NCBI GenBank assembly: GCA_020912385.1
Contig: CP087212.1
Span: 1,178,001 to 1,242,000 of the forward strand
From: Neofusicoccum parvum
Lineage: Eukaryota; Ascomycota; Dothideomycetes; Botryosphaeriales; Botryosphaeriaceae
DNA: 64,000 nt
Direction of reading: 5' to 3'
A program made the position numbers and the translations under genes. Position 1 is the first letter of the stretch. The number at the start of each line of letters is the position of its first letter. Below the pieces are notes generated by a model that ran no database searches, had not been told where the DNA came from, and saw only the letters and a program-made list of their open reading frames with translations. Shown here piece after piece: positions 21,673 through 33,500 of the stretch.

Positions 21673-23543
21673 TTAAGACACAGTTCCTGGGAAGGGCGCC
21701 ATAGGAGTCGGCTTTGCAGCCAGAGTCTGCGCCATCTTCTCGCGCTCAAGCTTCTCCGCCTCCATCATGGCGCGATCAGCTTTGGTAACACGGGGCTTGC
21801 GAGTGGTCATGCCTCCGCGAGAGCCACGGCCACCTCCACCGCGTGCCTTGTTCGCAGCGGCATCGCCTCGAGTAGCGCCGCCTCTACCACGGCCTCTACC
21901 ACGACCACGCGCAACGGTACCATCCGCCCTAAGAGAATGTTAGAGAATGACATGATCAAAAGATAAGAACATGGGAAAGCAAACCTCTCAACCGCAGGCT
22001 TCTCTCCCTCCGTGATGAGAGGGCCACTGTATACGAAAAACCCATCTTTAGCCATGAGAGCAGACTGCTCCCATGCCAATTCGGTGTCGTCGATGAAATC
22101 GTCATCCTTGTCGTAATCCTCGACCTTCTTCTTCCGTTGCCTCTTCTTGCCCTCTTGGGTGAGTTCATCATCCATGCCTCCCATCTCCACATTGCTCTCA
22201 GGTTCGGAAAGGTCGACAGACATATCGTCAGCAGACGCAGCACCAGAGCCTCTCTCCAGGGCGGCAGTGGCTGCGGCCATCTGGCGGCGTCTCTCCCTCG
22301 CTGCAGCAACACGCGGGTGCAGAGCCGCGAAACCATATTTCTTCTCGACTTCGCGTGCAAAGTTGATGGTGACATTGGTCTGGCCCTTGAGCGGGAAAGT
22401 GAGCCAGATGTTGGTGCCTTCCGTAGACGAAGTCTTTGACGGCGCTGCGCCACCGAACGGCATGCCTGAGAGCAGACCTCCACCGGGCAGCGGAGGAGGA
22501 GCAGCTTCCTTCGGCTTGGTCTTCTGGTGTGTTGACGGGGTTGGTGCAGCCGACGAACCAGTGGACTCAGCCTTTTTGGGCGCTGGCGCGGGCTGTAGAA
22601 TAGGCTGCGGCTGTTCGATGCCCTCCATAGGTGTCGGGTTCATTGGCGGAGGTTTCGATATCTGCGCTGTCTCACTTGGAGGACCGAACGGGTTTGGCTT
22701 TACCTGCACAGGTGCAGGCGACGCAGGCGCAGAGGTGACAGACATTGGAGGCTGGAATCTATTCTGCTGCGCGAGGTGTGTTTGGTTGGTGATAGAAGGA
22801 GGGTCGATGAGGCTGTTGATAGAAGGTGACGCGCTGGCGCGGTTGACAACACGCGCTGGCGGCGAGACAGGAGGCATGCTGTTTGCATGGTGGTTTTGGG
22901 TCACAGGAACAGTGGAAGAGCGGATCGGGTCATACAGTTGACCACTGGAAGCCGGCCGCGAGCTCGACGAGGTTGCAGCTACAACATGTGCTACAGCAGG
23001 GTTGGGCATGGGCTCGTGGTGGTTATGTGCGATGACAGGAGACGGTGCAGCAGGGATGGTGCCGACAAGATCAGTTATCTTCGGCTGCCGTGAGGCTGCG
23101 GGTTGCAGCTGTGACGGCGGTGCAGGCTTCGCCTCGGGTGCAGGAGCGGGAGTGGGAGTGGATGCAGCTGCGGCTGCAGCCGCAGCCGTCTCTGCCGCGG
23201 TCTTGCGCTTCTTGCGCTGCGGCGGCGGAGCATTGGGATCCTTGGGTGCGCGGGTGCGAGGTGCACGCTTGGGCTTCTCCTTCTGCTCGCCATTTGCATC
23301 TGCAGCAGGTTCTTTCTTTTTGCGTGGCGCCTTCTTGGGTGCAGCGGTGGTGGGTGCGGAGGTGGTGTTGTTAAATTTAGCGGCAGACGTGGGTGCGCTG
23401 CTGGGCGGTGGTGCTGCACCACCAAGAACGTGGATCGTGGAGCCGATACCGTTGGAGTCGGCGGCGCTTGTGCCTGACGGGGCCTCGGGAGATCCAGGTG
23501 GCGTGGATAGATCCGGCGAGGAAGAAGCGCTCGCCCCATTCAT
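21673..23543 (-). CDS. HPC2: HPC2/ubinuclein-like subunit of the HIR histone chaperone complex
   Basis: Subunit of the HIR complex, which deposits histone H3-H4 independently of replication and represses histone genes. Exons (minus): 21985-23543 and 21673-21928; 604 residues. The N-terminal 430 residues are low-complexity: Pro-, Ala- and Ser-rich, with basic patches (KKAPRKKKEP, QRKKRKTAAE). The signature is the HUN (Hpc2-related) domain at about 475-510, EDYDKDDDFIDDTELAWEQS, followed by GFFVYSGPLI, which binds Asf1/H3-H4 in relatives. The last exon encodes an RGG/RG-rich stretch (ARGRGRGRGG) and a basic helix ending KPTPMAPFPGTVS. The intron donor GTTTGC is weak but keeps phase. The start at 23543 is the first ATG of a conserved-looking MNGAS sequence; an upstream in-frame start 15 codons earlier is possible. 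Confidence 0.88.
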
Positions 23544-24395
23544 TGCGACGCGAGACAAGCCACGGGCAGGCGGAAAGTGCAAGAACACCTACAGCAAGGG
23601 ACCGCGGTCGCAAACCTCCAGTGCAACTGCGACGACAACGCTGCACGCAACGACCGGACGGATGCGTGCTGGCAGGCACCGGCGGATGGCCAAAAGCGGA
23701 TATACAGCTGCAGCGGGACCGCCGCAACTCGGTTTCAGGGGATGGCTGATGGATGCTGCGGATCTGCGGCCGTATTCGATGGAAGACGTCGAGAAACGAA
23801 GGAGGACGAGGCGGGATGTTAAGGAGGAGGCGACGCGGAGGGCGAGAAGGCATATAATGGGCGGCGACGGCGTTCGCTGCGACACAGACATGCGACTTAA
23901 ACCGCGGGGACCTGAGAAGCCAGAGCGCCCGTTTGGACTGCCAGCGTGTGCCGGGACTCGCTGCTTTGTGGCTGTCGGCCGCCCTGATATCGCTTGCGGC
24001 GCCGCTGCAGCGCATTGCCAGGTGCCCTCATGGCCGCTGGCGTTGCGAGCATCAGCTCATGCGCATCGTGTGGCCATCTGGCATCTGCAGCTCCAAGATG
24101 CGCGCGTGCTTGGTTCAGAATCGTTTTCGGCATTCGTTGGTAGGGCTTGGCCCAGCATCTGTCTCTTCTTAATCTCGGGCGCCACAGTCGCCGTGGCTCG
24201 GGTGGCTAGTGCATTCCACATGCAGGAAGCGCGATCGCCCGGGTCACGTAGGGTCGTGCGCTTAAAATACCTAATTCTCTAGCCAAGCATTAGTGCACTG
24301 GCGCCTGCCCTACGCTTCAACCTGCCTCCGCCTCCACCGCGAAACGAAACGCACCACCACGCCCGCTCCGCTGCACGCTTCACGCCCTGCCCGCC
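23544..24395. promoter_or_regulatory. Divergent promoter HPC2 / RBA50, 852 bp
   Basis: Shared 5' region of two transcription-related genes. A long open frame crosses part of it in the antisense direction to HPC2 and is judged spurious. The RBA50-proximal 100 bp is C-rich with a CGCC leader before the ATG. Confidence 0.45.
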
Positions 24396-25844
24396 ATGGC
24401 CGCACTTGGCAAGGGCGAGCGCTTCTATGTCAACTTCGACGATCCCGAGCGCGGCATCATCGGAGACCGCGTGGATGCTGCGCCGCACGATGACGCGCTT
24501 CCGGCCTTCCCTGGTCTCAGCTTCGTGGCCGACGTCAAAGAACGCAGCGCGTCAGACGTGAAGCCGCCCTCGGCACCCTCGTTCAAAAGTACCTCCACCG
24601 GTTTCCCCGCACACAAGAAGCGAACACGCATTTCCGCGTTCAGGCAGCAGCGCAGCGCAGCCGCGAAGGAGTCCGCAGATCATACAAGCACGAGCGCAAA
24701 ACTTGCCGCTGCACCGTCTGCTCCGGTCCCAGCAACTCATAGGACTGCATCGCCTCCGGCAACCGATACTCTGCAAGAAGAGAACAGTGCTGAGGATGTA
24801 GAGCGTCGGCAGATCGACGAGGAGAACCGGAGAAGGCTGTCTGAGATGACGCTAGAGGAGATAGAGGCCGAGAGGCAAGAGCTCTTTGCCAGCCTCAACC
24901 CCGGTTTCATACAGAAACTACTCGCAAGAGCAAACATAGACGAGGGCAGCAATGAGCGTTCATTCCCCTCAGCGACTGACCCGCTACAAGCGAAAACACA
25001 AACAGGCATTACTACTGAACCCAAGCCCGCCAAACCAGTTAAGAAGGTCACGTTCGAGGAGCCTGAGCCTGAGCCATCACCTGAACCAGTAGAGACAGAT
25101 GACATACCGGGCAACTCCTCGAATTTCGAAGCAGCGCCAGAAGGCTCCCTCCCGCCAGCACCGGCGATCCATTTCCCACGCCCTCCTCAGCCGCCCGAAC
25201 TCGATCCAAACTCTCCCAACTTTCTTCAGGAGCTGCACGAAAAATATTTCCCAGATCTCGACGCCGACCCTAACTCCCTCACCTGGGCCGCCCCGCTGCC
25301 CACTCCCGATTCCGAAGCGGACAAGCAGTCGCCGTACCACCCATCGCTACGCAGCCTCGCAGCCAAAGACATCCGCTTCGACTTCAACGGCGCTCTCATA
25401 CCCCCGAAAAAGGCTAGGGATATGCCTGTCACACTCGGCCTCCACCATCACGGTGAGGCGCCTGAGGCTGCGGGATACACAATCCCAGAGCTCGCATTGC
25501 TTGCACGCAGCAAAGTGCCAGCGCAGCGATGCATGGCGTTCCAGATGCTTGGGCGTATCTTGTTTCGGCTTGGCCGCGGCGAGTTCGGAATCGAAGGTAC
25601 TATCCAAGTGGACGGACCGGAGGTGTTGCGGGAGGGGCATGAAGAGGAGCTCGAGAGGCAGAACGAGAGCGATATGTCCATGTTGGCAAGCGGCTTGTGG
25701 GACTGCATCGAGGAAAATAGGGTTATAGACACGCTTTCGGAAGAGGTGAACAAGCAGAGCGGGCATTTGACAGCAAAAACCTTCGCGGAAGAGGCGTTGT
25801 GGTACTGGAGAAAAGGTGGGGGGAGGAAGAAGAGGGCCGTGTAA
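24396..25844 (+). CDS. RBA50: RNA polymerase II assembly factor RPAP1/Rba50
   Basis: Cytoplasmic factor that helps assemble and import Pol II, linking Rpb subunits to R2TP/GPN GTPases. Single exon, 482 residues. Evidence: the RPAP1 N-terminal motif MTLEEIEAERQELFASLNPG followed by FIQKLL at about 150-175, an upstream basic motif AHKKRTRISAFRQQR, and the C-terminal domain starting with DIRFDFNGALIPPK (family R(F/L)D(L/F)xGxL) and GYTIPELALLARSKVPAQRC followed by MAFQMLGRIL. The middle is acidic and Pro-rich (EEPEPEPSPEPVE). The fungal protein is much shorter than animal RPAP1, which has a long ARM-like tail. Absence of introns contrasts with its neighbours. Head-to-head with HPC2. Confidence 0.9.
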   Translation: MAALGKGERFYVNFDDPERGIIGDRVDAAPHDDALPAFPGLSFVADVKERSASDVKPPSAPSFKSTSTGFPAHKKRTRISAFRQQRSAAAKESADHTSTSAKLAAAPSAPVPATHRTASPPATDTLQEENSAEDVERRQIDEENRRRLSEMTLEEIEAERQELFASLNPGFIQKLLARANIDEGSNERSFPSATDPLQAKTQTGITTEPKPAKPVKKVTFEEPEPEPSPEPVETDDIPGNSSNFEAAPEGSLPPAPAIHFPRPPQPPELDPNSPNFLQELHEKYFPDLDADPNSLTWAAPLPTPDSEADKQSPYHPSLRSLAAKDIRFDFNGALIPPKKARDMPVTLGLHHHGEAPEAAGYTIPELALLARSKVPAQRCMAFQMLGRILFRLGRGEFGIEGTIQVDGPEVLREGHEEELERQNESDMSMLASGLWDCIEENRVIDTLSEEVNKQSGHLTAKTFAEEALWYWRKGGGRKKRAV

Positions 25845-26054
25845 ATGTATGAATAAACTAAAAAAATTCAAGCCTTCTGATAATGCTCTGCAAATAACAT
25901 CATATGCTCGCATAATACCCAAGACCTAATCATACAAAGTGCTACTGAGTCGTTGATACCTGGTCGATTCTGCCCGAAACTATGCCCGACTTTGTTTTCT
26001 GTGCTGCTTTAAAATCAGTTCGGAGAGTACTGCAAAACGTACATACCTTCATGA

Positions 26055-26078
26055 GCAGCTGAATGGTTCGTCTAGACA
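26055..26078 (+). repeat. Dispersed 3'-intergenic motif, copy g (diverged)
   Basis: GCAGCTGAATGGTTCGTCTA, then GACA. It shares the AGCTGAA...TTCGTC frame with copies e and f. Confidence 0.35.
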
Positions 26079-26109
26079 AGTTTGACTTGCTTCCACTCCA
26101 TATTTGCGC

Positions 26110-26130
26110 CCAGACGAATGCTTCAGCTGC
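26110..26130 (-). repeat. Dispersed 3'-intergenic motif, copy f
   Basis: On the minus strand it reads GCAGCTGAAGCATTCGTCTG, then G. It is inverted relative to copy g, 32 bp away. Confidence 0.5.
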
Positions 26131-26339
26131 TCACATGTAGAACTTGCTTTGCAATACCTCGCGAACTAACCACATTCCAACCCAGTAAATGTCACCTTGC
26201 TCAAATATGCTCCCTCGCTGTAGTAAGAAAGATGAGACCAACATCAGAAAGAGTGCCATTATCCCAACGAATGCCGGGTAAGGGGGATGTCCACTTGATT
26301 TTTTTTTTTTTGTTTTCACTTCTCTTCTCGAGACGTTTG

Positions 26340-27875
26340 TCAATGCTTCGGCTGTATCTTAACGGCCTTCAAGACGTCTTCCAATCCCAACGCGGGACCG
26401 CCAGGCACGAGATCCGTCCACACGTGCTCCGACGTCCGCTCCTCGACCGGCAGCACGGTCCAATTAGGGCTAGCTTCAGCTTTGAGCCACTTGAAGTCGT
26501 CGACCTGGTCCCAGAGGTTGTTGATGCCGGAGGATTCTTCGTGTACCTGCTGCGGCTTCCGTATTAACGGTCTCTTGCATCGCTCCAGATGTTGAACGAG
26601 ACACTACATTCAAGGGAGGGAGATCAAAGGAAAAGGATAAAAGGGTGGCAGGGGTCAGGTGAAACTTACGTAGGTCTCAGGCAATGGCGCAAACCTTATA
26701 CCCTTGCAGTCCTCAATGATGGGCCTGCTGGCGCAATGCAAATAGACGTCCACGTTCTTGCACTCGTGCATGCGGAACTGCCGCGCCGCAACCACCAGCA
26801 CGCTGCCTTCGACTCCCGTGATGTGTATAGCGCCAGCGACCCTGCCGCACACAAGCAGCGAGTCGCGCACGTTCTTGACGGCCAGGCCGGCGAACGGCGC
26901 GCCGCCGTTGGCCTCGGCGGTGGGCTGGCTCATGTCGACGACGCAGCGGCGCAGGTTGGCCAGGGTGCCGGCGCTGGTCGCGTGCGACGCCGTCGGCGGC
27001 AGGATGATGTGCAGGCCGGCGTGGCCCGCGATGGCGACGCTGGTGGTGCCGCTGAACGACGGCTTGCGCAGCGGCGACCCCGCCAGCTGCGAGCTCGTCA
27101 GGTTCTTGTTCACGAACGTGTCCTGCGCCACGCCCGCCGCGTCCAGCCCCGCGCCATTCTGCCGGCTCAGCGGCTGCTGCTGCTGCTGCTGCCCGTCTTC
27201 GAGCTCGTTGGCCGGCGTCCCGGGCCCCGCGGGACTGGCGAAAGCGCTGGATTCGGCGGTCGAGGTGTCGCCCGAGTGGGGGTTTTTGCTGCCGAGCAGC
27301 TTGAGGCGCTGCTGCGACGCGAGCTCGGCGGCGTCTTCGAGCGATATGGCGGACGGGTTCTTGTGATGCGAGACGGCAGATGTTGCGCTGCTCTGGCGGC
27401 TGCTCTTGAAGGAGAATTTGCTGCGCGGGGCGAAGGAAGCGCGGGTTTGGTTGAGCTTGTCGTTGAGAGCTTTGATGGCCTTTTTTCACGAAAACGGAAA
27501 GAAAGCGGGAGACGTTAGCTTCTTGCCGGCTATGCTGTATAGCAATTGCTTTGGTGTTTGTTTGTGCGGGCCAACCTCTGAGTATGTTCGCTGGTCGTAC
27601 GCGGGGATGTAGCTTGAGGCGTCCTTGACTTCGCGCGACAGCCTTGCTATGCCTGCGAGGCAGTGCTCAACTCCATCTGCGCGCTCGCCACCAGTAACTG
27701 CTTTATCCGCAAGCCTTTCAATCTCTTCCTGAAGAGCTGTTTGTTGGGGTCGTCAGTGTGGCTTGTGGGGAGTGCATGTGCTCGCGTGCTTACCCGTTAC
27801 CTCATGTTGGAAGTAGCGGAAGAATCGTTCCTTCAAGCCGCTTTCCGAAAGCTGCTGTGGCGGAAGTGTGGCCAT
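26340..27875 (-). CDS. CIN2: Tubulin-folding cofactor C (TBCC, C-CAP domain)
   Basis: GTPase-activating subunit of the tubulin-folding supercomplex that releases native alpha/beta-tubulin. Exons (minus): 27794-27875, 27576-27736, 26670-27479, 26340-26546; 419 residues. The N-terminal half (MATLPPQQLSESGLKERFF, then ALQEEIERLADKA) is the helical tubulin-binding part. A linker holds a Gln tract from a (CAG)6 run at 27174-27191. The C-CAP/TBCC beta-helix (about 235-355) shows ATSAGTLANLRRCVVDM, GAIHITGVEGSVLVVA and RQFRMHECKNVDVYLHC, including the Q-x-R arginine finger, then RPIIEDCKGIRFAP. The last exon encodes INNLWDQVDDFKWLKAEASP. The acceptor of this exon is a CAGCAG tandem (26547-26552), so one extra Gln is possible. 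Donor GTTGGC after TYSE is weak but in phase. Confidence 0.9.
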
Positions 27876-29269
27876 TGGTAGAGATCAGATCGCTCAAGAG
27901 GCGCGGTTGGGAGAATATCCTGAGATCAAGTGAGATAGATCAGTGGATTGACGGGATGACGGCTGTGGTTCACATTCAGCAACGCGACACGCATTAGGGA
28001 GCGGCCGTCGTGGCGGAGAGACAGGCACAGGCGACTTATTAGCTTTGCAGCGGGACCAGGTCCTAAAGCCCCGCGGTGGAGTCAACACAATATAGGCGAC
28101 AGGCGGTCGATCCCGATGGCCGTCCGCATTTTCTCCTCACGCCGTACAGCATGTCTAGGTGGTGGCGCGGGGAAGTCAGGGATGACGACGTGACAGTCGC
28201 TTTTGGAGAAAGCTACGAGGCAGCCCGCCCCCCATTGCCACGAGTCGGGACAATTAGCCGCCGATCCTGGGAATTCTACCAAGCAGACGGACGCCCCGCC
28301 GTCTTGCTTTGGCTTCCGTCCGGTGATGCGGGTGATTACGCTGATGAGGTGAGCAGCCTGGCAGGCGAGTCATGCGGGGGAAGGACACCAGGGCACAGGC
28401 ACGCGCCGAGGGGCTTCCTATTTCCGCTCGGTACACCCGCCATGTACGATGACGCTATAGCAACCATAAACCGACGTCTATGTATTTGATACATTCCTGA
28501 CAAGACAAATAAACCATTTTTCGGCATTCCCCATTAGCCGTACGGCCTTCATCACCATCGAACTTCCGTGGTGATCCGGCGTATCCCTGGCGGTCACGTT
28601 GGAAGATCATCGCAGGGTAGTCAGACACTTGTGCGCCTTGTTGAGTCTTACAATCAACTTCAGATATCTTGATAGGTTGTTCTCTTCACTGCTAAAACAT
28701 CTACCAAAGCCATTTCAGCACCAAATTAAGTCCACTTTGGCAACAAGCAATCGCCAATCAATAACACAATTAATAGCTCCAGATCACACGAATACAGAAC
28801 TTTGATGCTTAACTTATGAACGCTCGGTGCCCGAATTATCCTTGTGACAAGCAAAGAATCCTTTGCTTATTCTGTTCTTCGCTTTCGCTGGGCTAGAGGT
28901 GTGGCCTTGGTTGTGTCACCTCGGATGGTTTTAGTGATTGAATCAAAGCAGTCCTGCATCCGGACGAATGCTTCAACTACCCACGAGCGAGTTGAGATGG
29001 ATCACATCTTCTGCGAACCACTACGGTAATTCAGCGTTATCTTCATAACGATGCATCTGTTCCGGTAGAAATTGGATCAAGACTTGACGAAGAGAAATCG
29101 CATTTGTACATGTGGGCCAGATGCGGCTGGCGGTATCTTTGCTCTAGTTTTTGAGCAGGCTGTAGACGCTGTGATGATGTTATAGCGCGCCATCCCATCA
29201 GCACTTGATGCTCTGCATCCACTATCTCCGATGTAACACTCATTCACAAACTCGCACCTCTCTCTCCGT
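27876..29269. other. Intergenic, 1.4 kb
   Basis: TBCC promoter (left part) and 3' flank of the complex I subunit gene (right part), both minus-strand. An open frame of 137 codons at 28076-28489 (+) has no recognisable similarity and overlaps the TBCC promoter; not accepted. A dispersed-motif copy lies at 28955-28977. Confidence 0.45.
28955..28977 (-). repeat. Dispersed 3'-intergenic motif, copy c
   Basis: On the minus strand it reads GTTGAAGCATTCGTCCGGAT, then GCA, close to the consensus. It lies 293 bp past the 3' end of the complex I subunit gene. Confidence 0.6.
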
Positions 29270-30013
29270 TCAGTGCGAGGGCGGTGCCGTGATCTCATAG
29301 CCATACTTTTCCTTAAGCCTCTCCCGCCTTCTATCTTCGTAGCCGGGAGGGTAGAGTCCTGCCGAGCATCAGCAATTCGTCGCGCAGCCTCATCACAACC
29401 AGATTGCATACCGCGGCCCTCGCCAATCTCGGCGATAGTCTGCTCCGCCGGTTTCCTAAAGTTCTTCCTCAGGAACTGTTTCCTCTCAAAGTCGTCCACC
29501 GTCGGGTCCTTGTTGTATCCGGTCAAAGCGTGGCCGCAGAAGTCGAATGTACTGAGGATGACAGCGAGGCCGGTGCCGTAGCCCAACACGGCGGGCATGG
29601 TCCGAACTGGCATCCCAAATCAGCCAATGTACCTCCAGCCATCATGATCATGTTCCCCTTACCCCTCAAGCCGACCATGGCGCCGCCGAAGAAGCCGCCG
29701 ATGGCCTCGTTCCAAGTGTCGTCCTTCTGACGCAGGTTCGCCGCGGCGGAACGCGAGAATTCATAGGCACCACCCATGGCGGCTGCTCGGGATCAGCACT
29801 CTGCCAAGTCAATTGCAATCACAGAGACGCGGGCGTACTGAAGATGGCAATGGTAGTGCCGGAGCGAGTGAAGATGCCCATGGGGCCGTAGTTCTGTTTC
29901 TGCAGGGTGTTCTGGATGGCGGACACGAAGGTGCCGGCGCCGGCCGTGACCATCGTGGTCTTGATGGTCCGGCCGATCGTGTCCTTGGGGTGGTAGGGGT
30001 GGTCGTGGGCCAT
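29270..30013 (-). CDS. nuo21.3b: NADH:ubiquinone oxidoreductase subunit, NDUFA11/B14.7 type (TIM17 family)
   Basis: Inner-membrane accessory subunit of respiratory complex I, a relative of the Tim17/22/23 family. Exons (minus): 29839-30013, 29663-29785, 29412-29606, 29270-29358; 193 residues, near the 21-kDa size of the fungal subunit. Key sequence: HPKDTIGRTIKTTMVTAGAG (first span with Gly repeats), FVSAIQNTLQKQNYGPMGIF, MGGAYEFSRSAAANLRQKDD, WNEAIGGFFGGAMVGLR, then MPAVLGYGTGLAVILSTFD and the conserved tail KPAEQTIAEIGEGRG joined to LYPPGYEDRRRERLKEKYG. All introns are in phase with this tail, which is diagnostic of fungal B14.7. Divergent from UBP2. Confidence 0.9.
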
Positions 30014-30522
30014 TGTGGGCGGCGCTGGAGGGCAATGCGGTGGTGTCGACGGAGCGTAAGCCAGAGCTGCGAGGTTGGGATTGGCTCGCTCGCGGGCGAA
30101 GCTGCGGCGGTCGCTGCTCGCACACCGCCCGCAATTCTGCCGCGACCGCTCGCCGCTCATTGTTGACAGCGGAGCTTGTCCCCGGCCGGAGCTTTGACAT
30201 CACACGCTTGACAGAGAGAGACACCTAAGAGCTACCATCAACCAGTCCCCGTGCCTGCCTCATCCGACAAGACGTGGCGCTCGAAGCCAAGACGTGGTCT
30301 TGTGCGCCTTCCACACAGCCGCCGCCAGCTCGCAGCTCACCCATGCGCACCGCTCACACATTATCCGCCTCATCATCCCGCCGCTCTACCCACTCAGTCG
30401 CATCCCGCATATCTCACGGCCGCGCCGCGCGTTCTCACGCCTGCGTTCGCAAGCGTTCTCACACTGCACCTCTACCTCAATAGCATCTCCCCCCTAGAAG
30501 CTGCCGAGATCATACGCACCAC
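30014..30522. promoter_or_regulatory. Divergent promoter, complex I subunit / UBP2, 509 bp
   Basis: Shared 5' region. The UBP2 side is C-rich (CTCACCCATGCGCACCGCTC-like tracts) and contains only short unrelated open frames. Confidence 0.45.
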
Positions 30523-33500
30523 ATGTTGCCGTCAAAGCCAGGTTTCTACCCGCACCGCTTTTGACGACCGCTCGTTTTTCTGACCAGAGCTGTAGGGAAG
30601 ACTGCACCGCGCCTCCTAGAAGACCTCTACAACTATGACCCCCGCCAGCGCATACGCTGCGGGCGTAACATCCTCACCGATGCCCCGCCGCACTTCGATG
30701 AATCCAAACCGCCCATGTCCGCCGTGCCCGGCGGCAGTTGTCGCCACAACCTCACGCTAAAGCCAGACCAATGCGTGCTACCTGAGACCTGGGATCGCCG
30801 TCCGGACAGCGAAACCATATATAAAGTTGCGTCGTATTGTCGGCTATGTCGACACCACGTTTCGATAGTAGTCGACTTCCGCCAGAAATCCTGCACTTGG
30901 CCGTGCCCGAACGAGGACTACAAGCAGCACCACTTCATACATGTTCCGACTGATGGCAGGAACGACAGCATGCAGGACAACTATGTAAGGGAGAGCTACC
31001 GGTTTGAATGCTCGTCCCCGCAGTGCGGGGCAGTGCTCACGGTCGAGGTCGGCCCGCCGCGTCTCGGGCACGAGGACATGATGCTCCTGTCCGACAAGAA
31101 GGTTCTGGAAGAGCGGCTCCAGTCTGCCAAGAGGATAGATCCCGACCGAGCCGACCTCCAAGCCGCGCGACCAATCGACGGGCTGTACATTCTTCACGCA
31201 TACATTCGAGACGCTCTCAGTGGGAAGGGGACCGCGTCACGCATACCGTTGCGTAACAGAAAGTTCCTGGTGACATACGGTGAAGACTGCGATGAGCTGC
31301 TCATGCGTCTTGGGTTCTCCAAGAAAACGGCACAGGGCGAGCAAGAGGCTGCTTGGCTGTTGCCTTCTGTTACGCAGGAATGGGATCGCTTTAAGGGAGA
31401 TGCTCTAAGAGACCGTCTAGACGACTCTATGCAAGAGCTCATGTGCTTGATTGATCGCATGCCCCACTCGGTAAAGCAGGAGTTGAAGCGCTACAACTAC
31501 CAGCCAAAAGCTGCACGTGAATACCTTGAAAGAGCTGTCGGTGCCATCAACTGTGAGTCTCGCTGCTACATGGTTAGATTCGGTTTGCACAAGTCAGAAA
31601 CTGACCTTATACCAGATCCCAAGAAGAACGGATACACGGCCAGCACACAAGGTGTGGAAGATCACCCGTAAGTCTCGCACTTCAATGCCAGTGTTTCTAG
31701 GGTCTAATTTCATTAGCTATTACGCCGGGCTGGGTGCTTGTGGAGGCTTTTCCGATGGACTCCTTGTGTTCGCGTACGATCGCCAAGTCGCTACCGACCC
31801 GCAGAATCAATCCTACTACTACGAGTGTCTCGCGGACCTTGCAGGCGGACGACGCAGTGAGGAGCTAGACATGAAGAAGGTCATGGAAGAGTCGAAAGGA
31901 GTTGTCAGCCGCAAAGATGCTTTGCAGGCACTCCGTCGCTTCAACCTTGAGCCTGACCGCTTCGCTGCATATACTGATGACTACATTATCAATCAGTTCC
32001 GGGTGCGCGTCGCCAACGTCGGATCCTACGAGGTGCCCGAATTGCGCGAACACCTGCGGAAGATTGGAGTGTACAGACAAAGTCAGGAGATCATCAACGC
32101 GGCAGGTGACAGTACGTATTTGACCGAATCCCGTCTACTTTACGACCTACTGACGGACTACTAGTCATACAAACTTATGAGCAAGCTTTGTCGTGGTTAG
32201 GTGCTGAAGCTGGTCATGGAGACGATCAGGTTATCGCTGTGGCAGGACTAAAGGTACGCCATAGATAGTAAACCCAGATCGTATTGAGACTATATCTCAA
32301 TGCATTCGCTAACTCTTATAGAAATCGGAGGAGCCCAGTAGCGAGCCGAAGATTGCAGAAGCCATCAAGATCATCGCAGACCACCGTGACAGCGAGGCCC
32401 TCAGGGTCTGGCTACAAACGGGCGAGATCAAGATGGGTAATGATCCTGAACTCGAAAAGACAAAGGCCTTCAGCGCTTTTGGGATCAGCAACCACCAGGG
32501 TGGCGTTGACCCTGAAATGCTCGAGCTGACATTGAGTGACCTAAAGGAAAGAGATCCATCCAAGAGTGACGAATACGACCGCTATGCGGCGATCATTAGA
32601 GCTGAGAGTGGCAAAGGGCCTGCGCCACCTGCACCACCCAAGCATCCCCTTGACCAGTGGCCTGTCGGTATCGAGAACCTCGGCAATACCTGCTACTTGA
32701 ACGCCATCTTACAGTTTCTGTTCACCATCAAGCCGTTGAGGGAATTTGTTCTAAACATCGATGAGCACCTCATGGAAATAAACGATGAGAACATACGTAA
32801 CAAGCGCGTCGGAAGCAGGATGGTCACTGCAGACGAAGTCCGTCGGTCCCAGGATTTCGTGAACGAGTTGAAGCAACTCTTCCAGCAGCTAATCACCGCG
32901 CCTTCTCATACTATTCGCCCGAAGATCGAACTAGCGCAGCTTGCTCTGCAGTATGCAGCACCAACCGAAACATCAGGGACCGATACAGCAACTCCGGATT
33001 CAGCAAAAGACTCGAACGGCAGGCCGGATGAAAAGAAAGATGTTGAAATGGACGGTGTTGAGGATGCAGGAGTGACACCCAGTTCTCAGACTGAAGCAGG
33101 GGATAGCGATGCCACTCTTGTTGGAGATAGAGACTCTGAGACCTTGCCAGACGCCGATCAAGCAACCAAGGTGGAGGATGATGTCGCACCTGAGGATCTT
33201 ACAAAGAATCCACCGCCACCGGAACATCCACCACCAGTTCCACCCCGGAATCAGAACAGCGCTTCAACCAGCATTCCTTACACGATGCAGCAAGATGCCT
33301 CCGAAATCCTCATCAACATCTTATTGCAGCTGAGCTATGCCATTCGACCGGAAGCTTTCGGGAAAGATAACGAGCAACTGGACTTCATCAAAGAGCTGTT
33401 CTATGGTGAAGAGGCTACCTCTCTCAGTAGGAAAGACAAGAAGACGACGGAGCAGACATCTCTTTTCAACACTCAGTATGTCACTGTCGTAGACAAGCCG

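Larger units (their letters stand above)
25845..26339. other. Convergent 3' intergenic, 495 bp
   Basis: 3' flanks of RBA50 (+) and tubulin cofactor C (-). It holds two dispersed-motif copies in opposite orientation (26055-26078 and 26110-26130) whose outer edges form an inverted repeat, and a run of T near 26299-26311. Confidence 0.5.

Noticed and set aside
23002..24282. 426-codon plus-strand open frame across HPC2 and its promoter
   Set aside because: It is antisense to the HPC2 exon, whose frame carries the HUN domain. Its composition (Ala, Gly, Val runs) is the mirror of HPC2 low-complexity sequence.
26589..27518. 309-codon plus-strand frame
   Set aside because: Antisense to tubulin cofactor C, with no recognisable motif.
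28076..28489. 137-codon plus-strand frame
   Set aside because: No similarity recognised and no splice or leader context; it overlaps the TBCC promoter. Left as intergenic.
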